A program made the translations under genes and the position numbers. 64,000 bases of DNA from Cellulomonas sp. JZ18 (GTDB lineage Bacteria; Actinomycetota; Actinomycetes; Actinomycetales; Cellulomonadaceae), in NCBI RefSeq assembly GCF_009720485.1, contig NZ_CP045245.1, positions 3,968,001 through 4,032,000 on the forward strand, written 5' to 3'. Of the stretch, positions 56,443-64,000 are shown piece by piece. A model generated the notes under the pieces. That model was not told the origin of the DNA. It did not search any database and worked only from the letters and a program-made list of their open reading frames with translations. The first letter of the stretch is position 1, and every line of letters starts with the position of its first letter.

Positions 56443-58628
56443 GCGCATCCCGTCCCGGTCGGAGCGCGGCGCTGGCGGCGCTGCTGGTCGGGCTCCTCGC
56501 CCTCCTGCTCGCCGCCCCCGGCGCGCACGCCGCGACCGGCTCCCCCTCGTCCCGTCCCACCGCGTCGGACGGGTCGGGTGCTGCGGGCACGCCGTCGCGC
56601 ACCCCGGCGGACGACGAGGAGGAGGAGGACGAGGACGCGCTCCCCGTGCGCGTGCAGGTGCTCGAGGTGGCGCCGGCCGTCCTCGCCCCGGGCCAGGACC
56701 TGACCGTCCGGGCCCGGCTGACCAACGACGGGAGCGACGAGGTCGAGGCGCCGCGCGCGTACCTGCGCATCGAGCGGATCCGCCCCGGCACGCGCGCGGA
56801 CCTGGCCGCGTGGCTCGACGAGCCCGTGGCCCCCGGTACGGGCGGCCGGGTCGGCAGCCGCGTCGCCGTGGCCGCCGCGCCGGGGCCGCTCGCGCCCGGC
56901 GCCTCGGTCGAGGTCACGCTCACCGTCGCCGCCGGCGACGTGGGCCTGCTCGACCGCCCCGACGTCTGGGGGCCGCGCGGGCTCGCCGTCGAGGCCGTCG
57001 ACGGCTCCCGGCGCGCGGGGCTGCAGCGCACGTTCCTGCTCTGGGCGACCGAGGGGCCATCCCGCAGGCCCGGGTGTCCGTGCTGGCCCCGTGGTCGGTC
57101 CGCCGACGGTGCCCACGGACCTGGCGGACGACGTCGCCGGCCCCGCACCCGACCTCGCGTCCCTCGTCGCCGGCGGGCGCCTCGCCGACGTCCTGGAGGT
57201 CGTGCGCGCCCACCCCGACGTGTCGCTGGCGGTCGACCCCGCGCTCGTCGCGACGGCCCTGTCCGCCGACGACACGACGGCCGGCTGGGCGCAGGACCTG
57301 CTGGCCGCGGCGACCGGGCGCGACGTCCTCGCCCTGCCCTGGGGCGACCCGGACCTCACCGCCCTCGCCCACGCCGGCACACCCGACCTGCTCGCCGCGG
57401 CCACCGAGCGCTCGCGCGCGGCCCTCGCCGGAGGCGCGCTGCAGGACGCCCCCTTCGCGGGCCGCACCGACGTCCTGTGGGCACCGGGTCCGGCGACGGA
57501 CCAGGCGACCGCCGACCTCGCCGCGGCGACGGGTGCGCAGACCCTCGTGCTGCGGCCGGGCGACGTGCCGACGCCGGACGGCGAGCCGGCCGGTGCGCGG
57601 ACGCAGCTCGCGTCCGGCCTCGTCGGGCTGGTGCCGGACGCGGTGCTCACGCAGCTGCTCGTCGACCCCACCGAGCTCGACCCGGACGCGACGTCCGCGA
57701 CCACGGTGCAGCGCGCCCTCGCGGAGCTGTCCGTCGTCGCGCGCGACACCACCGGCGGGCCCCGTCACCTGCTCGTCGCCCCGCCGCGCGGCTGGACGCC
57801 GGACGCCGCGGTGGTCGACGCCGTGCTGGCGGCGGTCCAGCAGGCCCCGTGGGCGCGGACGGCGTCGCTGTCCTCGCTCCTGGGGGCCGCCACGGGCACC
57901 GCCGAGCGCGAGCCGCTCCCCGCGCTGGTGCCCGTCGAGGCCGCGCTGGGCGCCGAGGACGTGCGGCGGCTCGACGCGTCCCGCACCGCGACGCACGCGT
58001 TCGCGTCGGTGACCGAGGAGCCGGCCGCGATCGTGGAGGGCCTCGACGAGGCCGTCCTGGCCCCCTGTCCACGGCGTGGCGCGCCGAGCCCGACGCCCGC
58101 ACCACCCTCGTCGACGCGGTGGTCGCGGCCGCGGACGCCCGGCGCGCGGGTCTCGAGCTCGCACCGACCAGCACGCAGAACATCATCAGCGCACGCGGCG
58201 AGGTGCGGTTCTCGGTGCGGAACGCGCTGCCGGCGGACGCGTCCGTGCGGGTGCTGACCACGCCGCGCAAGGCGTGCCTGCGCGCCGAGCCGAGCGCGAC
58301 CGTCGTCGTGCCGGCCGGCGGCGAGGCCACCGTGCCCGTGGCCGTGCACGCGACCGCCAACTGCGAGGTGCAGGTCGAGGCCGTGCTGACCAGCGCCGAC
58401 GGCACCGCCCTGTCCGCGCCGGTCACCTTCCTGGCCCGCGCGACGCCGACCATCGAGTCGGTCGGCACGGCGGTCGTCGGCGTGCTGCTGGCGATCGGCC
58501 TCGTGCTCGGCATCGTGCGGACCGTGCGACGCGGGCAGAGCGCGCGGCGCGGGGCGCGGCGCGTGCGCGAGGAGGAGGGCACCCGGCCGCTGCCGGTGCT
58601 CGGCGGCACGCCGGAGGGAGACAGGTGA
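56439..58628 (+). CDS. DUF6049-family secreted membrane protein (three frame breaks)
   Basis: Starts [20 protein letters not shown] (signal peptide). It has a Ser/Thr/Asp-rich linker, two large exported parts and a C-terminal TM helix ([20 protein letters not shown]) with a basic cytoplasmic tail. The frame breaks at 57053-57056, 57087-57090 and 58061-58065. In each case one added G or C restores it, giving about 730 aa. It corresponds to the Rv3909 position between nudix and murJ, and is probably part of the cell-wall assembly machinery at the membrane. GTGA overlap with murJ. Confidence 0.82.
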   Translation: MSASRPGRSAALAALLVGLLALLLAAPGAHAATGSPSSRPTASDGSGAAGTPSRTPADDEEEEDEDALPVRVQVLEVAPAVLAPGQDLTVRARLTNDGSDEVEAPRAYLRIERIRPGTRADLAAWLDEPVAPGTGGRVGSRVAVAAAPGPLAPGASVEVTLTVAAGDVGLLDRPDVWGPRGLAVEAVDGSRRAGLQRTFLLWATEGPSRRPGCPCWPRGRSADGAHGPGGRRRRPRTRPRVPRRRRAPRRRPGGRARPPRRVAGGRPRARRDGPVRRRHDGRLGAGPAGRGDRARRPRPALGRPGPHRPRPRRHTRPARRGHRALARGPRRRRAAGRPLRGPHRRPVGTGSGDGPGDRRPRRGDGCADPRAAAGRRADAGRRAGRCADAARVRPRRAGAGRGAHAAARRPHRARPGRDVRDHGAARPRGAVRRRARHHRRAPSPARRPAARLDAGRRGGRRRAGGGPAGPVGADGVAVLAPGGRHGHRRARAAPRAGARRGRAGRRGRAAARRVPHRDARVRVGDRGAGRDRGGPRRGRPGPLSTAWRAEPDARTTLVDAVVAAADARRAGLELAPTSTQNIISARGEVRFSVRNALPADASVRVLTTPRKACLRAEPSATVVVPAGGEATVPVAVHATANCEVQVEAVLTSADGTALSAPVTFLARATPTIESVGTAVVGVLLAIGLVLGIVRTVRRGQSARRGARRVREEEGTRPLPVLGGTPEGDR

Positions 58629-60297
58629 GCGACGCGGGGTCGGGCGACAGGTCGGCGGGCGCGTCGCGCAGCGCCGTGCGCCGCGGAGCGGCCCTCATGG
58701 CGTCGGGCACGGCCGTGTCGCGGGCGCTGGGGCTGCTGCGGGCGATGGTGCTGGCCGCGGCCATCGGCGTCACCGGCCAGGCGGCCGACGCCTTCGCGAT
58801 CGGCAACACGCTGCCCAACGTGCTGTTCATGCTGCTCGCGGGCGGCGTGCTCAACGCGATCCTCGTGCCGCAGGTCGTCCGGGCGTACAAGCGGGACGCC
58901 GGTCAGGAGTACGTCGACCGCCTCCTGTCGTTCGGGTTCGCGCTGCTCGCCGCGCTCACGGTCGTCCTCACGCTGGCCGCGCCCCTGCTCGTGGGCCTGT
59001 ACACGCAGGGCGGGGACGAGACGCAGATCGCCCTGGCGACGACGTTCGCGTGGTGGTGCATCCCGCAGCTGTTCTTCTACGGCGCGTACGCGCTGCTCGG
59101 CCAGGTGCTGAACGCGCGCGGGTCGTTCGGGCCCTACATGTGGGCGCCCGTCGTCAACAACGTCGTGTCCATCGCCGGGTTCGGCGTGTTCATCGCCGTC
59201 TTCGGGGGTGACGTCTCCGACGCGTCGGCGTGGGACGGCGGGCGGGTCGCCCTGCTCGCCGGGACCGCCACCGCGGGGGTCGTCGCGCAGGCGCTCGTGC
59301 TCGTCCCGTCCCTGCGCCGGGCCGGTGTGTCGTACCGGTGGCGCTGGGGTCTGCGCGGCTCCGGCCTCGGTCGCGCGGGGACCGTCGCGACGTGGACGTT
59401 CGTCGGGCTCGCGATCGGGCAGGTCGGCTACCTCGTCGTCCAACGGGTCGCGTGGTCGGCGCCGGGTGCGGCGGCCGAGGCCGCGCACGTCGCGGGCAAC
59501 GCCGCGTACCAGTACGCGTTCACCATCTTCATGCTCCCCCACTCCCTCGTCACCGTGTCGCTGGCGACCGCGCTGTTCACGCGGCTGTCCGCGCAGGCGC
59601 ACGACGAGGACGCCGGGAGCGTGCGCTCGACCCTGTCGGTCGGTCTGCGCGTCGTCGGGCTCTTCACGGTGCTGGCGGCCGTCGCGCTCGTCGTCCTCGC
59701 CGAGCCCGTCGCCCGCATCGTCCTGCCCGCCGAGCCGCGCGGTGCCGTCGTCGCCGTCGCGGACGTCGTGATCGCGATGGCCGTGGGCCTCCCGGCGTTC
59801 GGTGCCTGGTCCATGTGCCAGCGCGTCTACTACGCGTACGAGGACGCGCGCGGGATGGTGCCGGTCCAGGTGGCGATGGCGGCGGTGGTGGTCGGCGGCA
59901 CGCTCCTCGGCACCGTGCTGCTGCCCGGCACGGCCTGGGTGGCCGCGGCCGGCCTGTCGATGAGCGTGTCGTACCTGCTCGGCGCCCTGCTCGCGCTCAC
60001 CGCGCTGCGGCGGCGCCTGCACGGCGTCGACGCGGGGCGGTGCTGCGCACGCACGTCCGCGCGGTGCTCGGCGCACTGGTCGCGGCGGCGGTCGCCCTGG
60101 GCGTGCTCGTGCTGCTGCGGCGGGCGGGCGTCGAGGGCGTGCCCGGGGCGCTGCTGGAGTGCGTCGTCGGCGGCGGCGTCATGGGTCTGGCGTACCTCGG
60201 CGCGCTGCGTCTGCTGCGGGTCCGCGAGCTGGACCTGCTGCTCGGACCGGTGCTGCGGCGGCTGCGCGGGCGGCGGGGGCAGGACCGACCCGTCTAG
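58625..60297 (+). CDS. murJ: MurJ-type lipid II flippase (frame break)
   Basis: Flips lipid II across the membrane. About 557 aa with 14 predicted TM helices in the MOP-superfamily fold: [16 protein letters not shown], then [20 protein letters not shown], and [18 protein letters not shown]. The frame breaks at the G4 run 60034-60037; one extra G joins the end ([20 protein letters not shown]) to stop 60297. MurJ is essential, so the break is most likely a base-calling error. In mycobacteria a pseudokinase is fused to MurJ; here it is a separate downstream gene. Confidence 0.93.
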
Positions 60298-60434
60298 CAT
60301 GGCTCCCGGGGTGCGGGACCGGCGGCGCGCGACGCGGCGCAGGGACGTACCGGGCGGGGTGCACGACGGCGGCGGCTCGCGCGGACGGGTCGACGGCGGT
60401 GACGACGGCAGGTCGGACGGGCGGAGGTGCGGAC

Positions 60435-62267
60435 GTGGCGGAGGTCGGCCGGGGGACGGTGCTGGCGGGGCGCTACCGCGTCCTCGAACCCCTCCCGTCG
60501 GACCTCGACGGCGTGTCCGTCTGGCGCGCCGTCGACCAGATCCTCGACCGACCCGTGCGCGTGCGCGTCCTGCAGTCCGGGGACGTCGCGCCCGCGCTCG
60601 ACGCCGCCCGGCGTGCCGCGCTCGTCACGGACGCGCGCCTCGTGCGCGTGCTCGACGTCGGCATGCACGAGGGCGTCGGCTACGTCGTCACCGAGCAGAT
60701 CGTCGGCGCGTCCCTCGGGCAGCTCGTCGAGCAGGGTCCCCTGACTGCCGACCAGGCGCGAGCCGTCGTCGGCGAGGCGGCCGCCGCGCTCGAGGTGGCG
60801 CGGCGGCGGGGCGTGCACCACCTCGCGCTGCGGCCCTCGGTCGTGCACGTGTCCGCCGACGGGCGGGTGCTGCTCTCCGGCCTCGCGATCGACGCGGCGC
60901 TCGCCGGTCGCGCCCACGGCGACGCGGTCGCCACCAGCCGCACCGACGCCGTCGACCTCGTGCGCCTGCTGTACACGGGCCTCACCGGGCGCTGGCCGCT
61001 CGACCCGGAGAGCGCCGCGGGCGCGGCCCCCGGTCTGCCGGCCGCACCCGTCCTCGACGGCGTCCCCGTCGCACCGGCCGAGCTCGCGCCCGGCGTCCCG
61101 AACGACCTCGACACCCTCTGCGCGGTCACCCTCGGCACGTACGGCGACGGGCCGCACACCCCCGGGGAGCTCGTGCACGAGCTCGAGCCGTGGGGCGAGA
61201 TCCGCGTCGGCCGCGCCGCCGACGCGACGCCGGCCGCACCGGGCGTGGTCGCTGCCCCGGCGGGCGCGACGTCCGACGTCGAGGCCGAGACGGCACCGGT
61301 GCGCGTCCCCCGGCAGTCGGTCCGCACGGTCTTCGACGAGGCGCCGCCGGGGGTCGTCCGCCCCGGTACCCCGCCCCCGGCCGCTCCGGCACGCATGAGC
61401 GGGCTGCCGGGCGCCCGCGTCGAGCGCACGAGCGCGCTGCCCGCCGCGGGCGTCGGCGCCGCTGCCGCCACCTCGCCACCGACGCTGCCCGCCGCCCTGC
61501 CCCCGGTGGGTGGCGGTGCCACGCCGCCGCCGGTGCCGCCGCCGGGACGGCAGGACGACGACGCGTGGGACGGTGCCTGGGACGGCGGCGACGACGACCC
61601 GTTCCCCTTCGAGCAGGACGAGCCCCAGGAGCGCCGTCGCGTCGGTGCCGCCGGTGTCGTCCTCGTGCTCGTCGGTGTCGCCGTGCTGGTCGGCCTCGTC
61701 CTCGCGGCGCGTGCCCTGTTCACCCTGCCGGACACCTCCGGCGGCGGGACACCCGCGGCGGAGCAGTCCGCCACGCCGACACCGGCGGACACCGCCGGCG
61801 GCGAGACCGCGGCGCCCCCCGCGCAGCCTCCCGCCGCGGGTCCGCCCGTGGTGATCGGCATCCGGTCGCTCGACGCCTCCGACGCCGACGGCGAGCACGA
61901 GGAGGCGGTCAGTCGCGCGATCGACGGCGACCCGGCGACGTTCTGGTTCTCCCAGACGTACAACCGTCCCGACTTCGCGGGCCTGAAGGAGGGCGTGGGC
62001 CTCGAGCTGCGCCTCGCGGCGCCCGCGAGCGTGAGCGGGGTGACGCTGCTGGTCAACGGCACGGGAGGCAACGTCGAGGTCCGTGCGACCAGCGGCGACG
62101 CCCCGACGCAGGGCGAGGTGCTGGCCGCCGCACCGATGGGGCCGCAGACGGCGCTCACCTTCGCGGCGCCCGTCGAGACGGACGTCCTGACCGTGTGGTT
62201 CACCGAGCTGCCGACGATGCCCGACGGCCGCTTCCGGATCGAGCTGACGGAGCTCACCGTCCAGTGA
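60435..62267 (+). CDS. MurJ-associated pseudokinase with outer discoidin-like domain
   Basis: 610 aa from GTG 60435 (GGAGGTG site). A kinase-like domain (about 5-260) lacks the catalytic loop HRD (reads HHLALRPS) and the DFG motif (reads LSGLAIDAA), so it cannot phosphorylate. It is followed by a Pro/Ala linker, a TM helix ([20 protein letters not shown]) and an exported F5/8 type C-like domain ([14 protein letters not shown]). It equals the C-terminal region of mycobacterial MviN/Rv3910, which binds FhaA and tunes lipid II flipping. Here encoded separately, directly after murJ. Confidence 0.82.
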   Translation: MAEVGRGTVLAGRYRVLEPLPSDLDGVSVWRAVDQILDRPVRVRVLQSGDVAPALDAARRAALVTDARLVRVLDVGMHEGVGYVVTEQIVGASLGQLVEQGPLTADQARAVVGEAAAALEVARRRGVHHLALRPSVVHVSADGRVLLSGLAIDAALAGRAHGDAVATSRTDAVDLVRLLYTGLTGRWPLDPESAAGAAPGLPAAPVLDGVPVAPAELAPGVPNDLDTLCAVTLGTYGDGPHTPGELVHELEPWGEIRVGRAADATPAAPGVVAAPAGATSDVEAETAPVRVPRQSVRTVFDEAPPGVVRPGTPPPAAPARMSGLPGARVERTSALPAAGVGAAAATSPPTLPAALPPVGGGATPPPVPPPGRQDDDAWDGAWDGGDDDPFPFEQDEPQERRRVGAAGVVLVLVGVAVLVGLVLAARALFTLPDTSGGGTPAAEQSATPTPADTAGGETAAPPAQPPAAGPPVVIGIRSLDASDADGEHEEAVSRAIDGDPATFWFSQTYNRPDFAGLKEGVGLELRLAAPASVSGVTLLVNGTGGNVEVRATSGDAPTQGEVLAAAPMGPQTALTFAAPVETDVLTVWFTELPTMPDGRFRIELTELTVQ

Positions 62268-62297
62268 CCGCGCGTCCCCGCGGACCGTCGGGCACGC

Positions 62298-62324
62298 GGG
62301 AACAGAACCGCCCTACGATCGGTT
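62298..62324 (+). promoter_or_regulatory. SigmaR/SigH-type promoter of trxBA
   Basis: GGGAAC (62298-62303), 18 nt, GTT (62322-62324): the thiol-stress sigma factor consensus GGGAAT-N18-GTT with one change. It lies 78 nt before trxB. trxBA is a classical SigmaR target in Streptomyces. Confidence 0.7.
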
Positions 62325-62401
62325 CGGACGGGCAGACCAGGGCCGCCACCGGCGGCCCCGTCGCCCGTGCGACGCAGCCGATCCGACCCAGTGAGGCACC
62401 T

Positions 62402-63442
62402 GTGACCGTTCAGAACCCCGCCGCGCAGCCCGGCACCCCGGCCGACGACGTCCGCGACGTCGTCATCGTCGGCTCCGGACCCGCGGGGTACACCGCCGCC
62501 GTCTACGCCGCGCGCGCCGGGCTCGCGCCCGTCGTCGTCGCCGGCTCCGTCACCGCGGGCGGCGCGCTCATGAACACCACCGAGGTCGAGAACTTCCCCG
62601 GTTTCCCCGACGGCGTCCAGGGCCCCGAGCTGATGGACGACATGCGCAAGCAGGCGGAGAAGTTCGGTGCCACGGTCCTGTGGGACGACGCGACCGAGCT
62701 CGAGCTGACCGGCGACGTCAAGGTCGTCACCACCGGCAGCGGTGACGTCTTCCGCGCGCGCACGGTCATCCTCGCCACCGGTTCCGCGTACCGCGAGCTC
62801 GGGCTCGAGGACGAGAAGCGCCTGTCCGGCCGCGGCGTGTCCTGGTGCGCCACCTGCGACGGCTTCTTCTTCCGCGACCAGCCGATCGTCGTCGTCGGCG
62901 GCGGCGACTCCGCCGTCGAGGAGGCCACGTTCCTCACGCGCTTCGGGTCGAAGGTCACGATGGTGCACCGCCGCGACCAGCTGCGGGCGTCGAAGATCAT
63001 GGCCCAGCGTGCGTTCGACAACCCGAAGATCGAGTTCGAGTGGAACGCCGAGGTCGTCGCGATCCACGGCGAGCAGAAGGTCACCGGCGTGACCCTGCGC
63101 GACACCCGCACCGGCGAGACCCGCGAGCTCGAGGCGGGCGGCCTGTTCGTCGCCATCGGCCACGTGCCGCGCTCCGACCTGCTCGTCGGGCAGGTCGACC
63201 TGGACGAGAACGGCTACGTCCAGGTGGCCGGACGGACCACGGCGACGAACCTGCCCGGCGTCTTCGCGTGCGGCGACCTCGTCGACCACACGTACCGTCA
63301 GGCGATCACGGCCGCAGGCTCCGGCTGCTCGGCGGCCCTCGACGCCCAGCACTACCTCGCCGGCCTCGCCTACACGTCCGACGTGGAGAACCCCGTGGTC
63401 CCGGCCGAGGCGTCCGCTCCCGTCCCGGAGGTGCAGGCATGA
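62402..63442 (+). CDS. trxB: Thioredoxin-disulfide reductase
   Basis: 346 aa; reduces thioredoxin with NADPH via FAD. FAD motif [20 protein letters not shown] near residues 22-40, redox centre WCATCDG (Cys149, Cys152), NADPH motif [13 protein letters not shown], and the second FAD motif [10 protein letters not shown]. The GTG start follows GAGG. Overlaps trxA by 4 nt. An N-terminal extension of about 18 residues precedes the fold. Confidence 0.96.
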   Translation: MTVQNPAAQPGTPADDVRDVVIVGSGPAGYTAAVYAARAGLAPVVVAGSVTAGGALMNTTEVENFPGFPDGVQGPELMDDMRKQAEKFGATVLWDDATELELTGDVKVVTTGSGDVFRARTVILATGSAYRELGLEDEKRLSGRGVSWCATCDGFFFRDQPIVVVGGGDSAVEEATFLTRFGSKVTMVHRRDQLRASKIMAQRAFDNPKIEFEWNAEVVAIHGEQKVTGVTLRDTRTGETRELEAGGLFVAIGHVPRSDLLVGQVDLDENGYVQVAGRTTATNLPGVFACGDLVDHTYRQAITAAGSGCSAALDAQHYLAGLAYTSDVENPVVPAEASAPVPEVQA

Positions 63443-63771
63443 GCACGATCGACGTCACCGACGACACCTTCGAGGCGGAGGTCCTGCGCAGCGACGTCCC
63501 GGTCGTCGTCGACTTCTGGGCGCCGTGGTGCGGCCCGTGCCGCATGGTGTCGCCGGTGCTCGAGGAGCTGTCGGAGGACTACGCGGGCCGGGTGCGCGTG
63601 GTGAAGGTGAACGCCGACGAGAACCCGCGCCTGAGCCAGGACTACCAGGTGCAGTCGATCCCGCTGATCGCGTTCTTCGCCGGCGGGGAGCTCGAGAAGA
63701 CGGTCGTCGGCGCCCGCCCCAAGGCGGTCCTCAAGGAGGCGGTCGAGGAGCTGCTCGCCCAGCAGTCCTGA
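63439..63771 (+). CDS. trxA: Thioredoxin
   Basis: 110 aa. [10 protein letters not shown] redox site with Cys31 and Cys34, and the cis-Pro region [10 protein letters not shown]. Reduced by the adjacent TrxB. Its ATG overlaps the trxB stop, and the stop begins a tandem 13-mer repeat. Confidence 0.97.
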   Translation: MSTIDVTDDTFEAEVLRSDVPVVVDFWAPWCGPCRMVSPVLEELSEDYAGRVRVVKVNADENPRLSQDYQVQSIPLIAFFAGGELEKTVVGARPKAVLKEAVEELLAQQS

Positions 63772-63806
63772 CCTGGCCCCCTGACCTGGCCCCCTGACCT
63801 GGCCCC
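63768..63806 (+). repeat. Three tandem 13-bp repeats behind trxA
   Basis: CTGACCTGGCCCC three times without change; the first copy contains the trxA stop codon. Confidence 0.85.
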
Positions 63807-63829
63807 TGGTCCGGCCGGGCGCGACATCG

Positions 63830-63871
63830 ACGCCCGGACTCGACAGCCACCGTGCTGACGAGTCCGGGCGT
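63830..63871. terminator. Terminator of trxBA
   Basis: Perfect 13-nt arms (63830-63842 and 63859-63871) around a 16-nt loop. Confidence 0.75.
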
Positions 63872-63920
63872 CCGTGCGTCCGGGCTACGGCACTGGGTGG
63901 TGGGGCCGGGCGACCGTCCG

Positions 63921-63969
63921 GGTGGTAGCGCGGGTGCGTGCGTCCGGTGGTAGCGCGGGTGCGTGCGTC
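63921..63969 (+). repeat. 24-bp direct repeat, two copies
   Basis: Exact copies at 63921-63944 and 63946-63969, one base apart, in the gap behind trxA. The array may continue past the window edge. Confidence 0.8.
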
Positions 63970-64000
63970 ACGGGTGGGTCAGGTGATGCGGGCGCGCGGG

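Noticed and set aside
58076-63442. A single uninterrupted plus-strand frame of about 1788 codons across murJ, the kinase region and trxB
   Set aside because: murJ's first part and trxB merely share a frame; between them the residues are the out-of-frame shadow of the pseudokinase gene. Separate starts, overlaps and a trxB promoter show distinct genes.

Overview
The window looks like chromosomal DNA of a high-GC actinobacterium close to Cellulomonas. It carries two secreted GH10 xylanases and a chitin/cellulose-active AA10 oxygenase, with Pro/Thr linkers and CBM2 modules. It also has the classic actinobacterial blocks dnaB - rplI - rpsR - ssb - rpsF - bifunctional PBP - padR - ino1 and pcnA - nudix - DUF6049 - murJ - pseudokinase - trxB - trxA, which usually lie near oriC. 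Coding DNA of the backbone is strongly GC3-biased. At least ten genes begin with ATG/GTG placed 6-7 nt after a TANNNT box, so leaderless mRNAs seem common. LAYOUT. 1-8 kb: xylan/cellulose degradation (GH10-CBM2; a second large GH10 divergent from AA10-CBM2 across a palindrome-rich promoter region), with a Nif3-like protein and an RluA-type pseudouridine synthase between. 8-14.5 kb: lipoproteins, a secreted two-repeat protein, a QorB-like oxidoreductase divergent from an HxlR regulator, and a WYL regulator divergent from an alpha/beta hydrolase. 14.5-33.3 kb: an accessory island of lower GC and relaxed codon use. It holds decayed fragments, a restriction-like nuclease cut by an IS3-family element, a C5-cytosine methyltransferase, an HNH endonuclease, a Vsr nickase, a 1026-aa protein and a ~1780-aa DUF1998 helicase (together Druantia-like), a 99-aa protein, remnants of a Mu-type transposase and a lipoprotein, an Ntox15-like toxin fragment with a coupled small protein, and an Abi_C protein. 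The island ends immediately behind dnaB. 33.3-44.5 kb: dnaB, a MATE exporter, the rpsF-ssb-rpsR-rplI operon, a class A PBP with a PASTA domain, and padR-ino1. 44.5-54 kb: an AbiEi/DUF559-like protein, an ECF-type sigma factor with a membrane beta-propeller partner, a small T7SS (WXG) cluster, an MFS exporter and a LOV-GAF-PP2C photosensor phosphatase. 54-64 kb: pcnA and the divergent nudix-DUF6049-murJ operon, the pseudokinase, and trxBA behind a sigmaR-like promoter. DATA QUALITY. About sixteen reading-frame breaks, including one in rpsR and one in murJ, are each repaired by adding one G or C to a run of 3-6 G/C. I therefore treat most apparent frameshifts as base-calling undercounts in the source assembly, not as true pseudogenes. 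The IS orfB, which lacks the segment holding its first DDE aspartate, and the fragments at 30-31.4 kb look truly degraded.
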